NCBI RefSeq assembly: GCF_030063475.1
Contig: NZ_JASIRT010000019.1
Location: 1 to 64,000, forward strand
Length of the DNA stretch: 64,000 nt
Direction of reading: 5' to 3'
Source of the DNA: Roseomonas sp. E05
GTDB lineage: Bacteria; Pseudomonadota; Alphaproteobacteria; Acetobacterales; Acetobacteraceae
The notes under the pieces are model-generated. The model worked only from the letters and a program-made list of their open reading frames with translations. It was not told the DNA's origin and did not search any database. The position numbers and the translations under genes are program-made. Each line of letters begins with the position of its first letter. Positions within the stretch are counted from its first letter, which is position 1. This document shows positions 41,547-50,084 of this stretch, piece by piece.

Positions 41547-42176
41547 CTACCCCAGGCGCAGCACCGGGCCGCCCGCCGCCTCGGCATCGGCGGCGTCATG
41601 CGTCACCAGCAGCACCGGCAGGCCGCGCGCCGCGGCGTGGTCCAGCACGAAGCGGCGGAAGCGGCCGCGCAGCGCGGCGTCCAGCCGGCCGAAGGGCTCG
41701 TCCAGCAGCAGGGCGCGCGGCCCGGCCAGCAGCACGCGCAGCAGCGCCACCCGGGCCCGCTGGCCACCGGAGAGGCTGGCCGGGTCCCGCTCCGCAAAGC
41801 CCGGCATCTCTGCCTCCGCCAGCGCAGCGGCGATGCGCGCCCGGCGCTCGGCGCGCGGCAGCCCCCGCAGACCGAAGCCCAGATTGCCGCCCACCGAAAG
41901 GTGCGGGAACAGCAGGTCGTCCTGGAACAGGATGCCGAGGCGGCGGCGCTCCGGCGGCAAGGCAGTGAGGTCCGCGCCGTCGAGGCTGGCACGCCCCTGC
42001 CCCGTCAGCGCCGGATCGAGCGTGCCGCAGAGCCAGGCGAGCAGGCTCGACTTGCCGCAGCCGCTCGGCCCCATTAGCGCCGTCACCTGGCCAGGCGCCA
42101 CTTGCAGCGAGAGCGGCGGAAACAGCATCCGCCCTTCCAGCCGCAGCACCACCTGCTGCAGCACGAGGCCCCTCAT
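41547..42176 (-). CDS. ynjD: ABC transporter ATP-binding protein, YnjD type
   Basis: A 209-residue ATPase. Walker A GPSGCGKS is at about 36-43, with a Q-loop in RRLGILFQDDLLFPHLSV, the signature LSGGQRARVALLR and Walker B ALLLDEPFGRLD. Length and sequence fit the YnjD/ThiQ group. Its ATG overlaps the ynjC stop (ATGA). It powers the adjacent permease. Confidence 0.9.
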   Translation of the reverse strand: MRGLVLQQVVLRLEGRMLFPPLSLQVAPGQVTALMGPSGCGKSSLLAWLCGTLDPALTGQGRASLDGADLTALPPERRRLGILFQDDLLFPHLSVGGNLGFGLRGLPRAERRARIAAALAEAEMPGFAERDPASLSGGQRARVALLRVLLAGPRALLLDEPFGRLDAALRGRFRRFVLDHAAARGLPVLLVTHDAADAEAAGGPVLRLG

Positions 42177-43852
42177 ACCGCGCGCAGCCCGGCGCGGCGA
42201 CGCCACACCCAGCGCGGCAGCAGAAGCACGAGGGCGTAGCAGGCCAGCGGAATGGCCGCCTGCAGCGTGGCGAAGACGCCGAGCACCCGGCGGTCCCCGC
42301 CGGAAGAAAGCGCCAGCGCCTCGGTGGTCAGGGTGGCGAAGCGGCCGCCGCCGGCGAAGAGCGTGGCGAGGTATTGCCCGACGCTGACGGCGACCCCGAC
42401 CGCCGCCGCCGCCAGCAATGGCCGCAGCAGGACCGGCAGCTTGACCGTGCAGAGCACGCGCAGCGGCCCGGCGCCGAGGGCCGCCGCGCTGCGCGCCAGG
42501 CGCGGATCGAGCGCCGCCCAGGGCGCGGCCAGCACCAGCAGCACATGGGGGAGCACGAAGACCAGATGCGCCCAGAGCACCGCCGGCAGGCCGCCATCCA
42601 GCCCGAGTTGCAGCAGCAGCACCTGCAGGCCGAAGAGGAAGCCGGTCTGCGGCAGCAGCAGCGGCAGATAGCTCAGGCCGAGCAGCCAGGGCCAGGCAGC
42701 ACGGCCATGGCGCGCCACCGCCTCCAGCGCCGCCCCCGCCAGGGCGAGCGCCAGCAGGGTAGCCGGCAAGGCCACCCGCAGGGTGGCTCCGGCCAGGGCG
42801 AGCAGCCCCTCGCGCTGCGCCGCCCAGGTGCCGAGGTCCAGCCGACGCGGCCAGAGGTCGGGAAAGCGCCAGGGTCCGGCCACCGACCAGAGCAGCACGG
42901 CTCCGAGGCTGCCCACTGCCAGCAGCAGCAGGACCGGCAGCAGCAGCGCGCCCAGCCGGACGGCGATCGCCCCGGAGGTCGCGCCGGAGCCCGCCCAGTG
43001 CCGTCCCGCCCGCCCCGCCAGCGCAGCCACTCCCTCCCACAGGGCCATCGCCGCCAGGGTCAGCGCCAGCAGCAGGATGGCCGCGGCGGCGGCGGGAAAG
43101 GTCATGGCGAGGTCGCGGTCCAGGAACCAGCGCACCGGCAGTACCGCCAGCGGCGGCGGGTTGCCCGGCCCGAGCAGCAGCGCCATCTCCACCGTGCCCA
43201 GCGAATAGGCCAGCACAGCGTGAACCGGCAGCCGGATCTGCCGATAGACCAGCGGAAAGACCACCTTCAGCCAGGCGAGCGGCGCCGGCTGGCCCAGCAG
43301 TCGCGCGGTGGCCATCAGCCGTGCGGCGGGGGTCTGGTTCAGCGCGGCAAGGCTCATCAGCAGCAGCCAGGGCGCTTCCTTCAGCGCCAGGCCGAGCAAC
43401 AGCGCCAACCCCCAGGGATCGTTCACCGTGGCAAGGTCCGGCGGGCGGTCCAGGCCCAGCAGGGGCGCGAGCAGGCGGGCGAGCAGGCCGCTCGGCGCCG
43501 CCAGCGCCAGGAAGCCGACGCCCATGGCCAGATGCGGCGTGGCCAGCAGCGGCGCCAGCCAGAGCTGCACCCGCCGGAACAGTGGCCGGTCGTGGAAGGC
43601 GGCGCAGAACAGCGCGACAGAGAATAAGGAGAGCGCCGTGGCACCGAAGCCGCTCGTCAGCGTCAGGCGCAGCGCCGTACCGAGACCCGGGGTGGCCAGC
43701 AACTGGCGCCAGGGGTCGAGGCTCCAGCCGGCTGCGCCGAGCGCCGGGAGATGGCCGAAGGCCGGCAGCAGCGTTCCCGCCAGCCCGGCGAGCACCGGCA
43801 GCAGCACCGTGCCGACCAGCAGCAGCACGGGCAGGCAGGCAGGCAGCCGCAC
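42173..43852 (-). CDS. ynjC: ABC transporter permease, YnjC type
   Basis: A 559-residue membrane protein with about 12 transmembrane helices forming two fused permease halves, as in E. coli YnjC and the ThiP/FbpB group. The EAA-like loops (e.g. SRAALNQTPAARLMATARLLG, and LARSAAALGAGPLRVLCTVKLP) contact the ATPase. The start is a GTG at 43852, after the ynjB stop. Confidence 0.9.
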   Translation of the reverse strand: MRLPACLPVLLLVGTVLLPVLAGLAGTLLPAFGHLPALGAAGWSLDPWRQLLATPGLGTALRLTLTSGFGATALSLFSVALFCAAFHDRPLFRRVQLWLAPLLATPHLAMGVGFLALAAPSGLLARLLAPLLGLDRPPDLATVNDPWGLALLLGLALKEAPWLLLMSLAALNQTPAARLMATARLLGQPAPLAWLKVVFPLVYRQIRLPVHAVLAYSLGTVEMALLLGPGNPPPLAVLPVRWFLDRDLAMTFPAAAAAILLLALTLAAMALWEGVAALAGRAGRHWAGSGATSGAIAVRLGALLLPVLLLLAVGSLGAVLLWSVAGPWRFPDLWPRRLDLGTWAAQREGLLALAGATLRVALPATLLALALAGAALEAVARHGRAAWPWLLGLSYLPLLLPQTGFLFGLQVLLLQLGLDGGLPAVLWAHLVFVLPHVLLVLAAPWAALDPRLARSAAALGAGPLRVLCTVKLPVLLRPLLAAAAVGVAVSVGQYLATLFAGGGRFATLTTEALALSSGGDRRVLGVFATLQAAIPLACYALVLLLPRWVWRRRAGLRAV

Positions 43853-43867
43853 CGGCCTGCGCTCAGC

Positions 43868-45136
43868 TCAGGGCCCGCCGCCGGCGGTGCGGCGCTCCCA
43901 CTCGGCGGTGAGGCGCGTCATCCAGCTCGGATGCGGCTCGGGCAGCGGATTGCCCAGCTCGGCGGCGGACGGCATCCCCGGCAGGCGGGGCAGGTCCCTG
44001 AAGCGCTGGCGGTCGCCCGGCCCGAGGCGTTCGAGGTCGAGCACGGGCGGGCTTCCCAGCCTGCGGGGGTCGGCCGCCTCGGCCTGCGCCTCCGGGGAGA
44101 GCAGAAAGTTCGCCACCACCATCGCCGCCTCCGGCTGCGCGGCGTTGAAGGGCACGCCGACGAAGGAGCAGTTGCCGATGGTGCCGCCCGCCAGCACGTA
44201 GCTGCGCACGGTCTCCGGCAACAGGCCATCGGCGATGGCGGCCGGCGCCTCGGCGGGGTTGAAGGCGATCATCAGGTCGATCTCGCCATCGTTCAGCAGG
44301 TTGCGCTGCGCGGGGCCGCTTTCCGGGAAGGTGCGCCCCTGCCGCCAGAGATGCGGCCGCAGCGCCCGGTACCACTCCCAGAGCGGCGCGGCGAGCATGG
44401 TGAAGTTGGCCTCGGTGGCCGGGCGGGCCAGCGCGGCGGGGTCGGGCACCATCTCGTAGAGCGCCTGCTTGAGGAAGGTGGCACCCAGGAAGTCGCGCGC
44501 GTTGGGATGGGTCAGCCGGCCGGGATGGGCGCGCGCCCAGTCGGGCATGGCGAGCATCGCGCGCGGTGGGTCCGGCAGGCGGGCACTGTCATGGATGAAC
44601 ACCACCTGCGCCATCCGCCAGGGCGCCGCCAGCCCCTCCACCGGCACGGTGAAGTCGGTGACGGTGGCCGGCTTGCCCGCCGTGTCCACCAGGGCGAAAT
44701 TCGGCAGGGCGTCGGTGATGGCACGCAGCAGGCCCTGCTGCTTCATCGCCAGGAAGTTCGGGCCGTTGATCCAGACCAGGTCCACCGCCCCGCCCGAGGC
44801 CTGGCCAGCGGCACGCTCCGCCACCACCCGCGCCACCGCCTCAGCGGTGTCGCGCAGGCGGATGTGGCGCAGGCGGATACGATGCTGCGCCTCCATCCGC
44901 CCGGCGGCCCAGGCAATGAAGGCGTTGGTGCGCGCATCGCCCGCCCAGGCATGGAAATTCACCGACTGGCCGGCGGCGCGGCGCAGCAGCCGCTCCCAGG
45001 GCGTCGCGGCCGGGATTTCCTCCCGAGGCGGCGCGGCCGGCATGTCCGTCGCATTGGCCGCGCGCGCCGGGCCGGCCCGCAGGGCGGCGGCCCATCCGGC
45101 CAGGGCTGGCGCCAGCGCGCGACGTGGCAGCCTCAT
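43868..45136 (-). CDS. ynjB: ABC transporter substrate-binding protein, YnjB type
   Basis: A 422-residue periplasmic protein. It has an N-terminal signal (RALAPALAGWAAALRAGPARA) and a type II binding fold; the GGAVDLVWINGPNFLAMKQQGLL segment matches YnjB closely. The substrate of this family has not been established. Its ATG overlaps the radical SAM gene stop by 4 bases, so maturation enzyme and binding protein are translated together. Confidence 0.88.
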   Translation of the reverse strand: MRLPRRALAPALAGWAAALRAGPARAANATDMPAAPPREEIPAATPWERLLRRAAGQSVNFHAWAGDARTNAFIAWAAGRMEAQHRIRLRHIRLRDTAEAVARVVAERAAGQASGGAVDLVWINGPNFLAMKQQGLLRAITDALPNFALVDTAGKPATVTDFTVPVEGLAAPWRMAQVVFIHDSARLPDPPRAMLAMPDWARAHPGRLTHPNARDFLGATFLKQALYEMVPDPAALARPATEANFTMLAAPLWEWYRALRPHLWRQGRTFPESGPAQRNLLNDGEIDLMIAFNPAEAPAAIADGLLPETVRSYVLAGGTIGNCSFVGVPFNAAQPEAAMVVANFLLSPEAQAEAADPRRLGSPPVLDLERLGPGDRQRFRDLPRLPGMPSAAELGNPLPEPHPSWMTRLTAEWERRTAGGGP

Positions 45137-46182
45137 GCCGGTACCACCCGGCGCGCCTGCCGCGCCGCCGCCACCCGCTCCGCCAGCACTTCCTCATGGA
45201 AGCGGTCGCAGCCGATGCAGAGATTGGCGTAGGGCTGGCCCCGCGGCGTCACTGTGTACGATTTCGCAATGAAGTCCTCCGCCGACCAGCCATCCGCCAG
45301 ACCCATCCGCTCCGGCTCGCCGCGGCTGATGGCCGCATAGGCCGGATCGTCCCGCAGACTCTCCAGAATCTCCAGCAGCGGCTCCTCGGTGAGGTTGCCG
45401 AGCGGCAGCCGCGTCTTCAGGCAGCAGGGATAGACGGAGCCGTCCGGCTCGATCGAGACTTCCGCGCCGGCCTCTCCGTGCCGCAGGAAGTTCAGCCCGC
45501 CGGACCAGCGGTTGCAGAAGTTGTCGGCCAGGGTGGCGGTGGAGAGGCCGTTCTCCCAGGCGCGGCCGCGCGGCCAGAGCTTGCCGATCCAGCTCTCCGG
45601 CGTGGCGCCGAAAAAGGAGAAGACCGGTCCCTCCTCCTCCAGCGCCTTGCGATTCTGCACCGCGATTCCCGAGGGGCGCATCCCCGCCGCCTGCAGCATC
45701 GCCGAGAGCCGCTGGCGCCAGGCCTCCTGTTTCGCCGTGCCCTCCATGCCGACATGGAAGTCGTCCAGCCCCGCGACCGAGATCATCCAGACGCCCCGCG
45801 CCAGCAGCTCCTCCACGATCGCCGGGGTCAGCAGGTCGCCGGTGGTCTGCACCACGATCTTCACCCCGCCCTGCCCGGCATAGCGCGCCCGCAGCCCCTC
45901 GATCACGGGGTAGGTCACACGCTGCCGCACCCGGTTGAGCAGCGCCTCGCCACCGGCCAGGATGACGCGGCCGGGCTTCTCCGGCCGCTCGCCACTCTCC
46001 GCCGGGGCGTCGCGCCAGGTCAGGCGCGGCGGCAGGTTCTCCAGCACCAGGCGGCTGTTGCGCTCGGCCTCCGCCACCACCGCCTCCAGCGCCGCGCGCG
46101 CATAGGGGCGGAAGCGCGCCTCATAGCAGTGGCGGCACTTGCGGTGGCAGGCCCAGCAGGCCACCCAGTAGATCGACTCCAT
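45133..46182 (-). CDS. Radical SAM protein with a SPASM-like C terminus
   Basis: A 349-residue iron-sulfur protein. The 4Fe-4S motif CxxxCxxC is at 12-19 (C12, C16, C19 in CHRKCRHCY), the SAM-binding GG motif in RVILAGGEALL, and the TIM-barrel core runs to about 240. A Cys-rich C terminus (YPCCLKTRLPLGN and NLCIGCDRFHEEV) suggests auxiliary clusters of SPASM/twitch type. Such proteins modify peptides, tRNA or sugars; the substrate is unknown. GAGGAG precedes the ATG, and the stop overlaps ynjB. Confidence 0.85.
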   Translation of the reverse strand: MESIYWVACWACHRKCRHCYEARFRPYARAALEAVVAEAERNSRLVLENLPPRLTWRDAPAESGERPEKPGRVILAGGEALLNRVRQRVTYPVIEGLRARYAGQGGVKIVVQTTGDLLTPAIVEELLARGVWMISVAGLDDFHVGMEGTAKQEAWRQRLSAMLQAAGMRPSGIAVQNRKALEEEGPVFSFFGATPESWIGKLWPRGRAWENGLSTATLADNFCNRWSGGLNFLRHGEAGAEVSIEPDGSVYPCCLKTRLPLGNLTEEPLLEILESLRDDPAYAAISRGEPERMGLADGWSAEDFIAKSYTVTPRGQPYANLCIGCDRFHEEVLAERVAAARQARRVVPA

Positions 46183-46254
46183 GGGAGACTCCTCGCGGCG
46201 GGACGTGGCGGGGATGTGGGGTGGCGGGCCGCCGGCGCAGCAGCCCCGCGCCGA

Positions 46255-46944
46255 TCACGTTCCGCAGGAGGGCGTGGCGCGCGCCAGGCCGTCGAACAGG
46301 TCCAGCATCCGCTCGCGCCACTCGGCCACCGGGTCGCCCGGCTCCAGCAGCGCCAGCCGCGAGACGACCCGCGCCCATTGGAAGCCGCCGAAGACGGCAT
46401 AGTCGCCATAGGCCGGCGCCTCGCCGCCGAGGAAGGACTGCTCCCGCAGGGTGGCGCGCAGCGGCTCCAGGGCGGCGCGGAAGGCCGGCAGGCGCTCCTC
46501 GCGCCCTTCGGTGACCTTCTCCAGCCGCATGCCGAAGCGGGCCTCCCGGCTGGCGCGGAAATAGGCCTGCTGGCCTTCCCCCAGCCATTGCGGGATATCG
46601 CTGACAATCAGCCGGACGAGCTGCGCGTTCAGCACCGTGTCGGCCCAGGCGGCGATGAAGCGGCTGGCCTCCGGCGTGCCGGGGAACAGCGCCGGCCGGT
46701 CGGGGTAGACCCGCTCCAGATATTCGGCGATGGCCCAGGAGTCGAAGACCACCTGGTCGCCATCCCGCAGCACCGGCACCTTGGCCTGGCCGGAGAAGGC
46801 GATGCTCTCCACCTCGGTGAAGCGCCAGGGCTGGCACTCCGCCTCCAGCCCCTTGTGCGCCAGCGCCATCCGGGCCCGCCAGCAATAGGGGCTGAAGCGG
46901 CGGGCCGGATCGCTACCGGCCAGCTCATAGAGCATGCGCGCCAT
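46255..46944 (-). CDS. Glutathione S-transferase family protein
   Basis: A 229-residue protein. The N-terminal thioredoxin-like domain begins MARMLYELAGSDPARRFSPYCWRARMALAHKGL, with the Ser/Cys region of the active site, and the C-terminal helical domain follows. It precedes the radical SAM gene by 72 bases and lies 5 bases after the other GST. It is probably a glutathione-dependent transferase or reductase, substrate unknown. Confidence 0.85.
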   Translation of the reverse strand: MARMLYELAGSDPARRFSPYCWRARMALAHKGLEAECQPWRFTEVESIAFSGQAKVPVLRDGDQVVFDSWAIAEYLERVYPDRPALFPGTPEASRFIAAWADTVLNAQLVRLIVSDIPQWLGEGQQAYFRASREARFGMRLEKVTEGREERLPAFRAALEPLRATLREQSFLGGEAPAYGDYAVFGGFQWARVVSRLALLEPGDPVAEWRERMLDLFDGLARATPSCGT

Positions 46945-46949
46945 GCGGA

Positions 46950-47660
46950 TCAGCGGCCCTGGGTGCTGGCGGCTGTCTGGCCGAAGAGCACGCCGCGCGA
47001 TTCGGCGCTGACGGTCGGGGCGGCATTGATCTCCTGCGCCCGCGCATAGGCCCGCTGGGTCGCCGGCCGCTCGCGCACCGCCGCGAACCAGCGCGCCAGG
47101 CTGGGGAAGTCCTCCAGCTTCTGGCCCTGCCGCTCATGCGGCACGATCCAGGGATAGATGGCCATGTCGGCGATCGAATAGGCCTCCCCCGCGACGAACT
47201 CGCGGTCGGCGAGGCGGCGGTCCAGCACACCGTAGAGGCGGTTGGTCTCCTTCACGTAGCGGTCGATCGCGTAGGGGATCTTCTCCGGCGCATACATGGA
47301 GAAGTGGTGGTTCTGCCCGGCCATGGGACCGAGCCCGCCCATCTGCCAGAACAGCCATTGCAGCACCTCGGCCCGGCCGCGCACCTCGCTGGGCGGCGGG
47401 ACGAAACGGCCGATCTTGTCGGCGAGATAGAGCAGGATGGCGCCGCTCTCGAACAGCGGGACCGGGGCGCCGCCGCCCGCCGGCTCGGTATCCACGATGG
47501 CGGGGATACGGTTGTTCGGCGCAATGGCCAGGAATTCCGGCCGGAACTGCTCGCCTTTGCTGATATTGACCGGAATCAGGCGGTAGGGCATCCCCGCCTC
47601 CTCCAGGAACATGGTGACCTTGTGCCCGTTCGGGGTGGTCCAGTAGTGCAGCTCGATCAT
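46950..47660 (-). CDS. Glutathione S-transferase, YfcG/YghU type
   Basis: A 236-residue disulfide-bond oxidoreductase-like GST. The start MIELHYWTTPNGHKVTMFLEEAGMPYRLIPVNI and the loop FLAIAPNNRIPAIVD are characteristic of YfcG/YghU, which use glutathione to reduce disulfides. A GGAGG site lies before the ATG. It is the promoter-proximal gene of the GST-GST-radical SAM-YnjBCD set. Confidence 0.9.
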   Translation of the reverse strand: MIELHYWTTPNGHKVTMFLEEAGMPYRLIPVNISKGEQFRPEFLAIAPNNRIPAIVDTEPAGGGAPVPLFESGAILLYLADKIGRFVPPPSEVRGRAEVLQWLFWQMGGLGPMAGQNHHFSMYAPEKIPYAIDRYVKETNRLYGVLDRRLADREFVAGEAYSIADMAIYPWIVPHERQGQKLEDFPSLARWFAAVRERPATQRAYARAQEINAAPTVSAESRGVLFGQTAASTQGR

Positions 47661-47902
47661 GGCAGCGCCTCCATTGGCCCGCGCGGCGGACCTGCCCAGA
47701 CGCTAGGGCGCGGGATGCGGCGCCACAAGCCAGGGACGCCGGGGACACGCCATGGCAGGGGCGCATCACTGCGCTGGGCGTGACATTCCGTGCATCTTCA
47801 TGGCTGCCCGGTTATCTTTTTATTCGAAAAGAGGTGCGGCCTAAATTTTCCTGTTAGGGTGCAAGGAATGCAACACCAGGCGCAGGCAAACTGCGAAGCG
47901 TA

Positions 47903-50077
47903 ATGGCGACAATCCTGATTCTGGACGACAGGACGACCAACCGGCATATCTTCTCGCGGCTTGCGCAGTCCCTGGACCAGGGTATTCAGGTGAAGGCATT
48001 CGGGGACCCGGCGCTGGCGCTGGACTGGCTCCGGGAGCATGGCGCCGATCTGGTCGTCACCGATTTCCGCATGCCCGGAATGGATGGAGCCGAGTTCACG
48101 CGCCGGCTGCGGGCCCTGCAGCAGGAGCCCACGGCGGCGGACATCCCGGTCATCGTCATCACCGCCTATAACGACCGCTCCTACCGGCTGGAGGCGCTGG
48201 AGGCCGGCGCGACGGACTTCCTGCTGAGCCCGGTGGACCATTGCGAGTTCCTGACGCGGGCGCGGAACCTGCTGCGGATGCGCGAGCAGCAGCAGATCAT
48301 CCAGCGCCGCGCCGCCACGCTGCAGCAGGAGTTGGAGGACAGCACCCGCTCCCGCGAGGAGCTGCTGCGCGACAGCCGCCAGGCGCTGGCGCAGGTGATC
48401 GACACCGTGCCCGCCCTGATCAGCGCCGCCGACCGGCAGGGCCGCTGCGTCTTCGTCAACGCGATGCAGGCCCGCTTCGCCGGCGCCAGCCCGGAGACGC
48501 TGGTCGGGCACGACGTATCGCTGCTGTTCGGACCCGAGCGGGCCGCCCACTACCGCGCGCTCGACAGGCTGGTCTTTCGCAGCGGGGAGGCACTGCCGGA
48601 GCGGGAGGAGGAAGCCACCGGCCCCGACGGCACCCCCCGCAGCTTCCTCACCAGCAAGGCGCCCTTCCGAAACGCCCGGGGGGAGATGGTGGCGGTGCTG
48701 ACCACCGCAATCGACATCACCGAGCGCAAGCAGGCCGAGCGGCGTCTCGGCCATATGGTTCAGCATGATGCCCTCACGGGCCTGCCCAACCGCATCGGCC
48801 TCGACGAGCGCCTCCGCCGGGAGCTGGCGCGCGGCCGGCGCGGCGACCACTTCTTTGCCCTGCTGCTGTTCGATTTGGACCGCTTCAAGGCGGTCAATGA
48901 CGCGCTCGGTCACCATATGGGCGACGCATTGCTGCGCAGCGTGTCGCAGCGGCTGCTGCAGGCGCTGCACCCCGGCGAGACCCTGGCGCGGCTTGGCGGC
49001 GACGAGTTCGCCATCCTGCAGACCGAAATCGCCGGCGCAGAGCAGGCGGCGGCACTCGCCCAGCGGGTGATCGCTGCCCTCGCCGAGCCGTTCCTGTGCG
49101 AAGGCCACAGCCTCTCGGTCAGCGCCAGCCTCGGCATCACGATGCACCCGCGCGATGGCGCCGAGCCGGACGAGCTGCTGCGCAACGCGGACCTCGCGAT
49201 GTACCGGGCCAAGGCGGAGGGCCGGAACGGCTGGCGGTTCTTCGCTGCCCCGATGGAAGCCCATGCGCGGCAGGTCATGCAGATCGAGGCCGATCTCCGC
49301 CAGGCGCTGGCCCGTGGCGAGCTGGTGCTGCACTACCAGCCCCAGGTGGAACTGTGCAGCGGCCGCATCGTCGGCGCCGAGGCGCTGCTGCGCTGGCAGC
49401 GCCTCGGCATGCTGGTGGCGCCCGGCGCCTTCCTCTCGGTGGCGGAGGAAACCGGGCTGATCGGCCCGATCAACGAATGGGTCATGGGGGAGGCCTGCCG
49501 GCAGGCGGCCGCCTGGTGCGCCGCAGGGCTGCCGCGCCTGCGCATCGGCGTCAACTTGTCGCCAGTGCAATTCCGCCATCAGGATGTCCCTGCCATGGTG
49601 CTGGCCGCCCTGGAAGAGAGCGGACTGGACCCCAGGCTGCTGGAGCTGGAGCTCACCGAGGGCATCCTGATGAACCAGGGAGAGGAAATGGCGGCCACCC
49701 TCCAGAGCCTGCGGGACCGCGGCGTCCACCTTTCGGTGGATGACTTCGGCACCGGCTACTCCTCATTCAACTATGTGAAGAACTTCCCGGTGGACCGGCT
49801 GAAGATCGACCAATCCTTCGTTGGTGGCATGACCAGCGAACCCAACAGCGCCGCCATCGTCCGCACGATCATCGAGCTGGCGCACACGCTCGGCCTGCAG
49901 GTGGTGGCGGAGGGCGTGGAGACCGAGGCGCAGCTCGAGGCGCTGCGCGCCGAGGGCTGCGACGAGGTGCAGGGCTACTACTTCAGCCGTCCCCTGCCGG
50001 CGGAAGCCTTCACCCGGCTGGTGCAGGCCGGATTGACGCCGGCCACATCCCTGACGGCGCCGAATCCGAAGGCGTGA
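47903..50077 (+). CDS. REC-PAS-GGDEF-EAL c-di-GMP response regulator
   Basis: A 724-residue regulator. The receiver (1-125) has D54 as phosphoacceptor in VVTDFRMPG, but the conserved Lys of the KP motif is Ser (S109 in LLSPVDH). A short coiled coil (128-160) leads to a PAS domain (about 163-275). GGDEF at 365-369 is the canonical diguanylate cyclase site, and EAL at 493-495 with [17 protein letters not shown] and EGVE has the phosphodiesterase residues. It could make and/or degrade c-di-GMP. It lies 7 bases before the RpfC-like kinase gene, in the position held by rpfG elsewhere, so it is the likely phosphotransfer target. Confidence 0.9.
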   Translation: MATILILDDRTTNRHIFSRLAQSLDQGIQVKAFGDPALALDWLREHGADLVVTDFRMPGMDGAEFTRRLRALQQEPTAADIPVIVITAYNDRSYRLEALEAGATDFLLSPVDHCEFLTRARNLLRMREQQQIIQRRAATLQQELEDSTRSREELLRDSRQALAQVIDTVPALISAADRQGRCVFVNAMQARFAGASPETLVGHDVSLLFGPERAAHYRALDRLVFRSGEALPEREEEATGPDGTPRSFLTSKAPFRNARGEMVAVLTTAIDITERKQAERRLGHMVQHDALTGLPNRIGLDERLRRELARGRRGDHFFALLLFDLDRFKAVNDALGHHMGDALLRSVSQRLLQALHPGETLARLGGDEFAILQTEIAGAEQAAALAQRVIAALAEPFLCEGHSLSVSASLGITMHPRDGAEPDELLRNADLAMYRAKAEGRNGWRFFAAPMEAHARQVMQIEADLRQALARGELVLHYQPQVELCSGRIVGAEALLRWQRLGMLVAPGAFLSVAEETGLIGPINEWVMGEACRQAAAWCAAGLPRLRIGVNLSPVQFRHQDVPAMVLAALEESGLDPRLLELELTEGILMNQGEEMAATLQSLRDRGVHLSVDDFGTGYSSFNYVKNFPVDRLKIDQSFVGGMTSEPNSAAIVRTIIELAHTLGLQVVAEGVETEAQLEALRAEGCDEVQGYYFSRPLPAEAFTRLVQAGLTPATSLTAPNPKA

Positions 50078-50084
50078 CGAGGCG

